DNA of 64,000 bases from Azolla caroliniana (Eukaryota; Polypodiophyta). Positions 11,478-22,696 of this stretch are shown piece by piece. The stretch covers positions 11,842,001 to 11,906,000 of the forward strand of contig JBHGNT010000021.1 in the NCBI GenBank assembly GCA_043228905.1. The letters run 5' to 3'. The stretch's first letter is position 1. Every line of letters starts with the position of its first letter. The position numbers were made by a program, and so were the translations under genes. The notes beneath the pieces were generated by a model, which saw only the letters and a program-made list of their open reading frames with translations, did not search any database and was not told the origin of the DNA.

Positions 11478-11523
11478 CTGTCTCTCTCTCCTCCTCCCTC
11501 TGCCACCTCAATCCAATCCCAAA

Positions 11524-11544
11524 GGTTTAGGGTTTAGGGTTAAG
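11524..11544 (-). promoter_or_regulatory. Tandem telobox in the host gene leader
   Basis: On the minus strand the sequence reads as two overlapping AAACCCTAA-type boxes about 110 bp upstream of the start codon. Teloboxes are common in the promoters and leaders of plant housekeeping genes. Confidence 0.55.
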
Positions 11545-11957
11545 AAAGGACGTATTGTCTCTGTTGCAGAAGAAGAAGAAGAGAGACGGACTCCATTGCA
11601 GCCACCAAAGGAGACGAGAGAGCCCTAGGAGAGGAGGGTTTTCATTCACAACTCTCTCTCTCTCTCTCTTATACCATGTCTGATTTTCAGAAGCTATGGG
11701 TTGAATGGAAGCTCATAACAATATCTATGATTTGATATGATCTACAAAGATAACTTCTGCAATCAACTAACTCAAGCTATGTATGTATATGCAAGATTTC
11801 AAACTTATACCTCTCTTAGGTTTCGTCTATATAATGACAAACACTCACAAGGGAGCCACAAAGTACGATCCATAATGTATTCTGTTGAGAAGGTAATCTC
11901 TTGTATTGAGAAAATGTAACAAAAAGGTGTTTCTCAAGACACTATACCATTACTTTG
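11545..11957. other. Upstream region of the host gene
   Basis: GAA- and TC-rich sequence up to about 11670 fits a 5' leader or promoter of the minus-strand gene. Beyond that I see nothing defined. Confidence 0.4.
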
Positions 11958-12277
11958 CAGCGTGAAATCATACAATAGTCTAGTATTCATCAAGCAAATG
12001 CATGCTAAGATAATTAAGAAAGGATTCGACAAAGATCTTCTTGTTGGCAATTGGATTGATTGAAGTAGCACGTCAAGTTTTTGACAACTTGCCATTCAAA
12101 GATGTGATCCTATGGACTGCACTAATAATTGGTTATGTAGAACATGACCATGGTGAGGAAGCACTAAACCTCATGAAGGAGATGCAAACACATAATATCT
12201 TGTCAAATACATTTGTACTTAGTTCTGGCTTGAAAGTTTGTGGTGATACTCAAGATGCTGAGAATGGGGAAATTTGA
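11958..12277 (+). pseudogene. PPR protein fragment (PLS class), broken
   Basis: Two blocks of a pentatricopeptide-repeat protein are visible. The first reads IKQMHAKIIKKGFDKDLLVGN. After a frame break and loss of the usual LIDMYAKCG block, the second reads IEVARQVFDNLPFKDVILWT, then ALIIGYVEHDHGEEALNLMKEM. PPR proteins bind organelle RNA for editing or processing. This copy has no start, no further repeats and no E/DYW end, so it is a relic. The EHDHGEEALN wording is the style common in ferns and lycophytes. The 200 bp that follow hold nothing. Confidence 0.75.
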
Positions 12278-12485
12278 GGAAGTGCTCAATCATTTCTATC
12301 AAATGAAAGATTCATGGCTAGCCATTGTCTTAAAAAAGACAAGTTGGGAAAAAATTTCGCTTCTCTATTTCGTATTTTGTATTTAATATGCCTTTGTAAA
12401 ACTAATGGAAGAATATGTTGTTTGGAAAAAAAGTATGATCCATAATGAGTTGAGATCACCAAAGATGATTGATATTAATGCAAGC

Positions 12486-13851
12486 TTAGCTTGAAGCCCA
12501 ACAACTTGGCCTTCTCCTTCCTGCGCTCGTTGCATGCCTAAGCCATGCTACCTTCACCTCCCTTAGGCACGCCTCGAGTCTCGTATCTCTCTCATTGCTT
12601 CCGACCCGCTTCTTGTCAACCAAAAGCCTTGTAATTCTGGTAGGCTGCTTCAGCGAGATTGGTCCTCTCCTCAATTGGGTCGCCTCATCCTATCACTTCT
12701 CAAACTCACTTCTCCTTTCTTGAGCCCCACACTTTAGAAGCTTTCGAGGACAAGTGACCAAAATCCGGTGCCCCTTTCTTTGCTAACGCTCGTCTCACCT
12801 CCTACTTGGATATTGGCCGAGGCCAAGTAGTGGATGGCCTCCACGTGTCGTGCTTTGACTTCCTCCATGAGCCTTTTCATTCCACCACATCCGGTGTTCA
12901 TCTCCACGGGCCTCCGCGTCTCACTAGCATGCACCCAACTATTCCACAAGTACACCACATTGTTCTTCAGAGCCTCGGCGAAGTTCGCACAATCCTTCCA
13001 TATGTGGTTGTTGTTGTCGCACCACATACACCTCTATATGTAAGAGGGGGGGGGGGGGGAGGCGCCGTCTCTTCAAGCTTGGGCAATCTTTGTAAGCTCG
13101 TCCATAGCCCTTCAACAATGTTTGCCAAGGTCAGCGGGCCTGTGTCGGTTCGTCTCCTTGTTTCTTCGGCTCGAGTGGGCACTTCAATGGTTCCGCTTCT
13201 GGTGGCCTAGCCGCACGACAACCCTTCATCATTCCACTCTCACCTCTTGTCAAAGAGGCTATAAACCCTTTTTACCATGGCCCAAATGGTTGTGATCCCT
13301 TCATCCATCTCTAGGAGGAGACCCACTTTCTCTTGGTCTCGTGCGTCGACTGTTTTTATGAATAGTAGGACTTTGTTCGTGTCGAGCACCATCCTATCTA
13401 ATGCTGAGAGTCGGGCGAAACGCTTCTCAAACTCCTGAAGGAGCACTGTCATGTTCCTTCCTTTCTCGGGGAGCTCGACCCATTCCATAAGCTTCTTCTT
13501 CGAAATCCGGAGTGAGTCATCAACGACGTACCTTGCGAGGAGGCAGTCCTTGAACTCTGACCAATTACGACAGTCGGCCTCAATTTCGAGAACCTCAGCG
13601 TGGATACTCGGTGTTACTACTTGAATGAATCATGTCAGTCACTTGCCCTTCGGGATGTCCCTCATGAACATCTCAGCTTTGTAGGCCTCCACATAGCTTA
13701 TGACTTTTTTCCCATTAAATCCACCCGATGCGCTAACTATTGTTTCGATGGCCCGGTTAAGGCTAGCGGAGCTCTCCTGCGCATTCACGAGGCGGTTTAC
13801 GGCGGACTCACCTTCCCTCATATTGGATCTCCCTTGTTGCCCTTTCACGTC
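12486..13851 (-). pseudogene. Decayed gag of LTR element B
   Basis: Minus-strand blocks in order: a start region at 13851 (MKGQQGRSNMREGE, the first codon now GTG), NRLVNAQESSASLNRAIETI, FNGKKVISYVEAYKAEM, then FEKRFARLSALDRMVLDTNK with VLLFIKTVDARDQEKVGLLL, then a Cys-His box MWCDNNNHIWKDCANF and GGMKRLMEE. This is the capsid-nucleocapsid plan of a plant gypsy-like gag. At least three frameshifts and several stops break it. No protease, RT or integrase follows before 12486, so the element is truncated or was gag-only like element A. A PBS-like TTTGATGAACCCGAC separates it from the LTR. Confidence 0.7.
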
Positions 13852-13865
13852 GGGTTCATCAAAGA

Positions 13866-16019
13866 TGTCGCGATTATCCGCGTCTACGGGTCGGATTGGG
13901 CAGGACCATATGCGTCATGGACTAGGGAGTCGGAGGGTGGAGGTCTTGTTCGCTATGGGCACTAGACGAATGGGTTTTTGTCTTGGTTGGTTGTCGACCA
14001 GGTCAGCTTTGGTTCGTTCGGCCAGCTCGATTATTGCTTGGTTGGCTTGTTCAGTCAGACCGACTCATCTTGGTCGGCCAACTCGTATATGGCCAATTTG
14101 CTCGGCCTGATCGGGTCTGCTCGTCCAGACCCTCATGTGTCGATCAACTAGGTGGTTGATCAACACCGACTATACTCTAATCAACAGCTTTCGGCAAGTG
14201 CACTTCGTGAAGCCGACAACTGTCAAGCTAGCCAAGCCATAGGGAATTGCACAATGACTCTACCTCAGTGACGGGGACCACGGTACATGGAGGAGACGAC
14301 AACTCCAATGCTCCCTCCTCTAAGTTCCGGGGAAGGTCACGCAGATGGAGCTTGCAACGACATGAGCATCCTAAGGCTTGACCTGAACCAGACCTCTAGA
14401 TGGCTAGTCACAACAAATCACGGTCCCTCATAGACACAACGATACCAACCCCCTTCTTTCCGATGGTTCCAGAGGAAAACAAATAGAGCGTTTAGCATTG
14501 AATATAGTGAGCTCACGGACTCGCAACGGCGAGTGCGGGCTGAAGACTAACTTAGGCTGAACCTCTGGATGCCGAGCACGCGGACTTCTTGCGGTGAACG
14601 AAGGCCTAGGACTAACGTTGTGAAGTCCACTTGTGACAGAAGGCACGTATGAGCGTGAAGAAAACACAAACGAGAGAGAGAGAGAGAGAACAATCTATTA
14701 AATTGGCATACCCCAAAACAACAAGAGAGCTAATAGACATCAACCCGCCCCTTTTTATAGTTCTCAAGGGAAGGGAGCATCATTACAACATTGTCGCAGA
14801 AAACCGCGTTTATGTGTCGGAACGGAGTGGGACCACCAGGGTCTTGAACGAAGGAGCTGGTAAGAGAAAGTGAGAAGGAGGAAAGACTATCTGAATTGGT
14901 CTCCGATTGCCTTTGTCGGCACACAGACTTCGCTATGTAACTGATCCAGACCAACCACTAGAAGCTGGATGGTGAGCACACGGGCTCGACATGTATACTA
15001 TTGCGGACCTGTTGGTGGATAACAAGAGATGAGCACACGGTGTCGCGAAGTTTCACGTGTGTGTGTTACTTGGGCGGGACCACGGGGGTCTTGAACTAGG
15101 GAGTACGAAGGGATAGAGAAGACCTAGGGTTTGCTTTATGACAATACTACTTCCCGACCCCTTCCTGAGCAAGGTCTCGTTGCCCCATTTGTGGGGCCGA
15201 TGGCTTTCGTTGATCACGACTCGTCGAGTTATCGAGATCACCACATGAGCCAAGTGATCAAACATGTACAAGCAAAGATGAGCACACAAGATGAACACAC
15301 AAGGGGACGATAACACAAACACGAATGCACGTACGTCTTCATGAGGAGGAGAGGTGCATGGGCACACTCGAACGCTCCCTCGTCACAAGACGTCGAACGT
15401 ACAAGGAAAGGGACGAGAATACTAACACAAATGCTTGTACGTCTTTACGAGGAGGAGAGGTGCATGGGCATGCCCGAACGCTCCCTTGTCACAAGACTTC
15501 GAACGTACAAGGAAGACACAAAACACACGCACAAATGCTCGTACGCCTTTATGAGGAGGAGAGGTGCATGGGCAAGCCCGAACACTCCGTCGTCACAAGA
15601 TGACCGAACACACAAGGAAGACACAAACACACACACAAATGCTCGTACGTCTTTATGAGGAGGAGAGGTGCATGGGCGCCCGAAACTCTCCCTCCTCACA
15701 AGATGGTCGAACGTACAAGGAAGACACAAACACACGCACTCGTACGCCTTTATGAGGAGGAGAGGTGCATGGGCACACCCGAAATGCTCCCTCGTCACAA
15801 GACGACCAAACGTACAAGGAAGACACAAATGCTCGTACGCCTTTATGAGGAGGAGAGGTGGATGGGCACGCCCGGAACGCTCCCTCATCACAAGACGATT
15901 GAACGTACAAGGGGACGAGAACAAAGAAAGAAAGAAAACACGAATGATATTGGCTAAAGAAATAAATATGTGTTCGATTCCAACGCAAGAGGGCCCTTTA
16001 TAAAATAGGGTTTGATTAC
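13866..16019 (-). repeat. LTR-like DNA of element B, composite
   Basis: The left edge TGTCGCG sits where the LTR of element A begins relative to gag. LTR-start-like words (TGTCGCAG, TGTCGCGAAG) followed by GGGACCACnnGGGTCTTGAAC recur at 14790 and 15041. This suggests several decayed LTRs stacked together. A reverse-strand TATA-like motif lies near 14755. The stretch ends at 16019 where C1 was inserted and resumes at 44358. Confidence 0.5.
15322..15925. repeat. Minisatellite, six units of about 93-106 bp
   Basis: The word AGGAGGAGAGGTGCATGGGC recurs at 15344, 15450, 15554, 15658, 15755 and 15848, giving spacings of 106, 104, 104, 97 and 93. Each unit also holds CTCCCTCGTCACAAGA and GAACGTACAAGG. 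Both strands stay open over long distances, an effect of the repeat and not evidence of a protein. Confidence 0.9.
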
Positions 16020-16449
16020 TGTGAATGTTAATGTGCGGAAGCGTCAGACAAAACCGGCTCAGCCGGATAGCAACAAAAAATGAGATGAAGGTTTAATGGA
16101 AAAGCTTAAAACACAGAGGAGATAGAGAGAGCAGAACATAAAACTATATTCAAAAATTAACTCTAAAACTCTGTACATACAACGTGCTAAACAACACTAT
16201 TTATACAAATCCATAAAGGACTAACAAAAGTACTGACAGGTACTTCAATGCTCACACGTGCAACTGACACTAACTGCGAGACAATGATTACCTAGTAGTC
16301 TAGGCTACTACTAGGCTTCTGGTTCCCGCTCGAATCCAGCTCCCCGATCTGGCTGGTTGTTTCCGGATACCGATCCGGCTCATCCGGATGTTGATCCGAC
16401 TCATGCTTATTCAACCGATCCGGATCCGGTTGAGCTTGCTCGCTCAACA
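16020..16449 (-). repeat. 3' LTR of C1
   Basis: Begins TGTGAATGTTAATGTGCGG and ends GCTCGCTCAACA. It matches 43912-44357 over its length with small indels. Confidence 0.93.
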
Positions 16450-16462
16450 CTCCCCCTCAAGC
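16450..16462 (-). promoter_or_regulatory. Polypurine tract of C1
   Basis: On the minus strand CTTGAGGGGGAG abuts the LTR. The same tract is found in C2 and C3. The pol reading frame runs through it. Confidence 0.8.
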
Positions 16463-17648
16463 TCAACTTGAGGTCGGATTGTGGTGTTAGTGTCCGTGGT
16501 AGCCAGTTCTTCTACCCAACTCCTTTTGGCGTTGCTCCGCCTCACGTTCCTCGTTAGGTCCGGTCTTGTTTGCCGCGACCCTTCTGGTTCTACGCACCTC
16601 GACCTCCTCGGTCGGCTTGTCTGCTCAACAGGCCCATTTCAGCTCCCTCGCTGCTGCGACTCCGGTGCTTGTCGACCCGTCGGTTCCTTCGTGTTGGCAT
16701 CGACTTCCGCTGCGTCCATGTCCGTTTCGCTTTTAGTTGATCCTACTTCTCCGAATCTTGAACCAATTCGGTTTCCTTTGATTCGTTCCAGCTCTTGTCT
16801 GAGTCGATGTTCTCCAACTCGTCTTCCAGTTTCAGGCCCTTCACCACACCAGACCACATCTCGGTCTTGGCCGTTTTCTTCCGGTCGGCTCTGTCCTTCT
16901 TGACTCTGTCACCACTGCCACTTGTTCCGACCTTTTCGGATGTGCCAACTCCTTCGGTCGGCTTGGCTTCCTTTTTCCTCTTGGCTCCCCCTTTGTTGGT
17001 TCTTTCTTCCTCTCCGGCTCCTTGTCTGGTGCCATCCGTTCCCTTTCCTTTTCTCCCCCTCAAGTGCGGCATGTCGGGATGCTGAACACCAAGCATTTCG
17101 GTGAAGTGCTACAACTTGTCCAATCCGAGTGGTTTGGTGAAGATATCGACAATTTGTCGATCCGTCTGAACATATCGAAGTTCTACTTCACTGCTCAAAA
17201 CCTGCTCACACACAAAGTGATAGTGAACTTCTATGTGCTTCGTCTGAGCATGGAACACGGGGTTCTTGGCGAGCTGAATGTTGCTCATGTTGTCACAATA
17301 GAGCAGGATCGGGGTCGAGACCTCAAACTGCAGGTCTTGCAGTAGTCGCCGAAGCGAGATGGCTTCACAAGTGGCATTGGTAACGCCCCGGTATTCAGCC
17401 TCAGTGCTCGATAGAGCCACTGTTGGCTGCTTTTTGCTGCTCCACGCAACAACCGGGCTACCCAGAGAAAACATGTAACCGGAGGTGGATCGGCGATCCG
17501 ATGCATCACCGGCCCAGTTGGCATCTGTATATCCGACTAGTTCTTCGGTTATACCATGCCGGTCTAACAATCCCCGGTCCTTCGCGCCGCTCACATACCG
17601 GAATATCCGGTGTGCGCACTGAAGGTGCTTGACGGTCGGCTTCTGCAT
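16450..17648 (-). pseudogene. C1 RNase H and C-terminal extension
   Basis: From 17648 leftward: a copia RNase H (GYTDANWAGDASDRRSTSG, then ALSSTEAEY, YCDNMSN and HAQTKHIEVHYHF), then FTKPLG, where copia polyproteins usually end. Here the frame goes on for about 200 further codons rich in Lys, Arg, Glu and Ser, with MWSGVVKGLKLEDELE, DKSWNE and AEMGLLSRQ. It ends PQVELEGEC with the stop just inside the LTR. Stops near 16650-16750 break this copy. The same tail is present in C2 and C3. Confidence 0.75.
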
Positions 17649-18849
17649 GAACTAGCTGATCACTCTGACCGTGTAACTGAGGTTGGGTCGAGTGATTGTC
17701 AAGTATATCAGGCTTCCGACGATTTGTCGGAACCATTTCTCATTGCAGGTCAGTTGGAGTTGGGACAGAGCTTCTAGTTTCGGTCCAGGGGTGTGGAGAC
17801 AAGTTGGCACTCCGTCATACCGAACTTGTACAACATATTCAACACATAGTGTCGTTGTGAGAGCAATATGCCGTCGGGGGTTCGGATCACCTCGATCCCA
17901 AGAAAATAATGAAGGTCCTCCAGGTCCTTCATTTCAAATGCGTCTGACAACTGGGACTTTACTCAACCGATTTCATTGAGTCCGGGTTCGGTGATGACTA
18001 AATCATAAACATAAAGTAGGATGCAAACCGGACCGTCCGGACCTTGCCGGATGAACAACTACGAGTCGGATTTAGAGGTCACAAACCCCATCTTACGCAA
18101 CCGATGCGTGATCTTCGCATTCCAAGCTCGGGGGGCTTGTTTCAAACCGTAAAGCGACTTCTTGAGCCGGCACACCGCTGACTTGTCCATCTTTGACTGA
18201 AAACCGGGAGGTTGGATCATATAGACCCATTCTTCAAGGTCACCTTGAAGAAACACATTCTTCACGTCCATCTGGTGAATATTCCACCCCCTTGCCGCAT
18301 CAACCGCCAGTACCACACTAACCATCGTCATCTTCGCTACCGGGGCGAAGGTCTCGTCGTAATCAAATCCCTGAGTCTGTGCGTATCCCTTCGCCACTAA
18401 TTGGACCTTGTACCGATGAACCGAACCGTCGGCATTGTACTTTACCTTGTACACCCATTTGCAACCGATCGGTTTATAGTGTCGAGGAGGGTTGACGAGG
18501 TCCCATGTGTCGTTGGCATCTAGTGCCCGCATTTCTTCCTCCATAGCGGCACGCCAATTTGCCTCCTTTGTCGCTTCTGCGTAGCTCTCCGGCTCACGCA
18601 CTTCCCCCACCTTAGTCATAAACGCATAATGATGCGCCATGTACTCATTGTACCCATACCGCGTAACGGGGTTCTTCAGGCGGGAAGACCGACGTAACTT
18701 TGTATTACCTGGTTTGGGGCCCTTCTTGGCCAGGTCGGACTTTGTTCCCGAAGATCCACCTTCATCCTTTCCGGAGTCGGATTCGCTTTGATCTGACTCA
18801 ACGTTGCCGATTTCATATTCCCCTTCTTCTTCCCCTTCTCTTTCCGCGT
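17649..18849 (-). pseudogene. C1 reverse transcriptase
   Basis: 18640-18059 reads cleanly from [11 protein letters not shown] through [36 protein letters not shown] and [11 protein letters not shown], then meets a stop at SKSDS. The YVDD motif region (about 18020) and the rest of the thumb to 17649 survive in broken frames. At 18849 the sequence stops where element A was inserted and resumes at 23247. Confidence 0.85.
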
Positions 18850-18962
18850 TGTCGCGTTATTACACGCGTGTGTGTAGAAGGGGCGGGACCACGGGGGTCT
18901 CGGATGAGGGAGAAAGGGATGCCGAGAACACCGACTTCGGACACAACCCGGAGGCAACCGAA

Positions 18963-18997
<35 letters not shown>

Positions 18998-19201
18998 ATG
19001 CGCGCGACACCGACTCTCGTAACAATGTGGGATAAATCCCTTATTACATGGGATCCTTTGTCCCGAATTAACCATTGCCCGGTGCCATGATGGCGCCCCT
19101 ATCATTTACACGATTTGTACAAGGGTGAGTGCACATGCTCCACCCCGCCGATTCCTCTTATATTCCCCGGTTTCTCACCATGGCTCGTAATCTTTATGAC
19201 A
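18850..19201 (-). repeat. 3' LTR of element A, internally deleted
   Basis: 352 bp. It matches the first ~185 and last ~165 bp of the 734-bp right LTR. The joint lies at CGACTC/GTAACAATG near 19016. It contains a (GA)n run at 18965-18998. Confidence 0.88.
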
Positions 19202-19216
19202 TCCGCCCCCACCAAA
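19202..19216 (-). promoter_or_regulatory. Polypurine tract of element A
   Basis: Minus strand GGTTTGGTGGGGGCGGA directly before the 3' LTR. Confidence 0.65.
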
Positions 19217-21037
19217 CCGCACGTCCATAGGTACGTGCCAAATTCGGGGAAAGGTGAAAGATTTCAGAATGTGAGGAACCGGTCTTCCGTAATCCATCGG
19301 TCTTGCCGGTTTGAACCGTCGGCTCCAGTTCTTCCTCGCGCTCGTTCGACTTGTCACTAAGTCCTTGCCGTGACCCCTCCTACACGCGTGCTCCCTTGTT
19401 GGCCCTTCTCTCGACCGCCTGCACGCTTCATGTTCCTCTAGATATGCGGTGTCCCTCGTTCGAGCACTTGTGATGGCCCGCTTAGCCTTCGTAGACCTTC
19501 GTGTCATCTTGGTTGCCATCCCTTGTCGTCTGTCGCCTTCGTCCCCTCGCCGCCACCTTCCTTCTCCTTGGTCTCACGTTGCCACGTCGGCTTGAACTGC
19601 CAAGGTCTTAGGAATCAGTGTGGAGGATCCTTCTCTGGCGTTCTACGTGAGATCACATGAACCGGAAACCATCCATCACGCCTATACTCCCTTTTGGCAC
19701 CTCCGTGTGCTGGCATTCCCTCCTCGTTGTTCGGCACTGCCGTGCCAACTCCTGTTACCCTTTCTGCACGCGTTGTCGGCCCTTGCCCGGCCAGATTGTG
19801 CATCGCCTTCCTCTCCGCATACCGGTGTCCTCCGTGTCCGAGGAACACCCCGTAGTAGGTCGCTTGGCTCCCTTTCGTCTCGTGCTGCTGCGACCGGTTC
19901 GAAGCCTTCTGCTTGCCGTCGTCCCCTCGCCCCCACCAGCTTGTCATCTCGGGCTTGGCTTGCCACGCCAATCATTGCCACTCCGACTGAGCCGTTGAGA
20001 TCTCCGAATCGGGTGTGGAGGATCCTTCTCCGGCCCGTGATATCATTTCCGGTCTTTGACCCGTGCTATCCGTTGCGCGCCTGTTACCTCGTTCCTGGCA
20101 CTGCCGTGTGCTGTCTTTTGTTGTCGTTGTTCGGCACCGCCCGTGCCGAACACCATCCCGTACTCGTGCTTCAAACCGGACCTTAATGACCACATGCACG
20201 TCTCTCGATCCGCGCCCGGGTGTGCCCATCCGGCGTGGCACACCGCTCCTCGCTCACCCTTTACCGGCTCCCATCCGAACCCGTAACCGGCCGGTAAGGG
20301 TTTCGCCCCTGTCAACTCTGGTCTTGCCGTCTCCCGTCTTACCGACTCCTTGGTTGTCGGGTCCCATTTCCTGCCACCACCATCCTTCTCCCTAGTCTTA
20401 CGTCTCCTCGCCGGCTTGCACTACCAACGTCTCCGGAGCCGATGTGAGGACCCCATAGGACCGGGTCTTCATTTTTTGCTTGCAGAAATCCGGGTCTTTT
20501 GCTCTCTGCATCCGAATCAGTTGTATTGGCCGTGACCTCCGCGTCCTCGCCGCCACCGTCTGTCTCCTAGGTCTTCCGTCGGTCCTCGGATGCAACCACC
20601 TAAGTCTCGGGAACGAGTGTGGAGGACCCATACTTGAGTCAACCGCCTCTTCCGTTTCTCCCCGTCGTTGTTGATCCCTTCCTTACACTTCCCTACCATC
20701 TTCCTTCTCTTTTAGACTGACATTGCCTTGTTGGCTTGAACTGTTGAAGTCTCCGGTCAAGATGTGGGGTAACCGATTTCGTACCGTCCTCCGGCGACTC
20801 GTCCCAGGCCACCGACCCTTTTAGTGGTGTCGGTGGATAACATCTGCTCTGTGATCAACCAAGCCCGCATGGGCTTGATTCTCCAATGTCCGGAGTTTCG
20901 GCACCGATGCCGATCCCGCCGGATTCGCTTTGAACCCTTGATCACCTTCCTTTCGATTCCCGACCTTCGCCCGGTCGGTCTTTCTCCCCATGTAAAAGAG
21001 GGCAGCTCGTTCCGCACCCTCTCCCATATCGACACCG
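19217..21037 (-). repeat. Degenerate internal repeats in the 3' part of element A
   Basis: A block ending in a variant of TCTCCGGAAyyrrTGTGGAGGA recurs near 19603, 20000, 20429, 20603 and 20748 (a sixth is near 21388 in the next feature). It is usually preceded by TCGCCGCCACC or CTTGAACTG words. On the minus strand it codes for variants of a short motif with SET-L-VQA (for example VLTSAPETLVVQAGEET). Spacings vary from about 150 to 640 bp. Frames are broken throughout. Confidence 0.6.
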
Positions 21038-22495
21038 TCATGCCGATTCTGGCCCTGATCGAACAATCCACGACCGGATCATGCTCCAACCGAATCGGAG
21101 TGCCGCGTGGTTCAGTCCCTGGTCGGGTCGTTCCCTGGTTCTTTCTTTGACCTTCTCGCGGGCCATTTCCCATCCATCTTTGTTGGCATCGTGCCAGGAC
21201 TCCTCGATACCATCATCCATCTCCTCAGTCTCACGTGGGTGTAAGGGCCCGAATGCCGAGTTCTCTGGAATTGGTTCCGAGGGCTCTTGTCTGTTCCTTC
21301 CCCGTATCGTTTCGTCGGTGATTCTCGGTCTCACGCCGCTGCCTTCCTCCTCTTGGGACTCACGTGGGCACTCGGGCCCAACTGCCATCGTCTTGGGAGC
21401 AAGTGTGGGAAGACGCGTAGAATCGCCCGTTCTATTGACGCCCTTGTCCGTAGCCACCGGCTCCTCGTGGTCGGTGGTTGTCTTCTTACCGATCGCGCAA
21501 GCCCCGCCTGGGCTGGCTTCTCCAATGTCCAGAGTTTCGGGGTGAAGTGCCTGAAACCGCCGGTCCCAACGTTCCGATTCTATGATTGGTACCTGGGCCT
21601 TGTCCTTGGCCATTCTATCTCTGCAAGCACCCTCTCCCGTGGTACCGTGGTATCGATCTTCTGCCATCTCGTGAGGCAAGTCCATCTCCCTGGCGCCGGC
21701 TTGCGGCCTCGTTCTTTCCTCTTCCTCGAGCATTGCCTCGAGAGCTATGTACACCTTCGCAATCCTAGTCGTGAAGCCGAGCCTTGTCGACTCTCTTTTC
21801 CGTTCGACCTCTTCCCGCTATGATTGCGAGCCGTCGTGCGCCTTCCTCCTAGCCTTCTCGGCTCGTTCGTCATCTAGCTGTTGGCATACCCTTCTGACCT
21901 TCGACTAGTCCTCCGTAAGGCCATTCGCTCCATCCTCGTCTCTGAGCTCAATCCCGATGGCCTCCCGTTCCGCTCGGTTGATCGACCTGATGAACAACAA
22001 GACTTTGTCCACCCCCACCAAACCTTACTCCCGCTTCAGGAGCCGAGCAAGTTGTCGCTCGAACTCTCGGAACGCCTTCGTTGCACCTCAGTGGGTCTTC
22101 GCCGATACCACACACGTGTCGAAGTCGTGTCGTCCCCGGCTCTTCTGCCGTCCTCCATATGCCTACAGGAGCGCCTCTTCGAAGGCATCCCATGAACTAT
22201 GAGCTTGTCAGAGCTCCTTCACTTCTGCATGCATACAGACGGCAACGACCTGACAAAAGAACTCCAGCCTCAACGCCTCGTCTACATCTCGCTCCTCCAT
22301 TTTTGTGTTGTAGGCTTCCAAGTAGAATGGGACTTTGTCCCCGTTGAAACGGCCGACTTTTTCGACCACTCGCTCAACAACTTGCGGCGCCGTCTCTCTT
22401 CTTGTTGTTGCTCGTCCAAACTCCCTCACCGCTTCGACAAAAAGTTGCGCAAAGTCGTCTTCTTCCAACTCCATTCTCCCTTGCCGCCCTTTCAT
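21038..22495 (-). pseudogene. Gag of element A
   Basis: The start codon at 22493-22495 lies inside the PBS region. N-terminal blocks VEKVGRFNGDKVPFYLEAYN and EERDVDEALRLEFF are in one frame to 22208. After a frameshift come SWDAFEEALLYAYGG, AFREFERQLARLLKREQGLV, GVDKVLLFIRSINRAEREAI and NGLTED down to about 21890. From 21754 a 238-codon open stretch (MYIALEAMLEEEERTRP onward) covers a charged tail holding two further copies of the repeat motif. No CCHC knuckle is clear. The plan matches the gag of element B, so A and B are one lineage. Confidence 0.7.
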
Positions 22496-22508
22496 GTCGG
22501 GTTCACCA
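22493..22508 (-). promoter_or_regulatory. Primer binding site of element A
   Basis: Minus strand TGGTGAACCCGACATG lies four bases inside the 5' LTR and overlaps the gag ATG. It has the TGG start of a tRNA-complementary site. I cannot name the tRNA with certainty. Confidence 0.5.
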
Positions 22509-22512
22509 AAGA

Positions 22513-22625
22513 TGTTGCGTTATTACGCGTGTGCGTGTAGAAGGGGCGGGACCACGAGGGTCTCGGACGAGGGAGAAAGGGATGCTGAGAAAACCGACTC
22601 TGGACACGACCCGGAGGCAACCGAA

Positions 22626-22696
<71 letters not shown>

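Noticed and set aside
10985-11628. Two 181-codon plus-strand frames opposite exon 1 of the host gene
   Set aside because: Low-complexity Phe/Ser/Val runs are the complement of the coding microsatellites. Splice phase supports only the minus strand.
15325-16003. Long open frames on both strands over the ~100-bp repeats
   Set aside because: They follow from the repeat unit itself, change frame when unit length changes and match nothing.
19620-22195. Many plus-strand frames of 80-190 codons in element A
   Set aside because: GC-rich antisense of a minus-strand gag region. No domain, and gag blocks read on the other strand.
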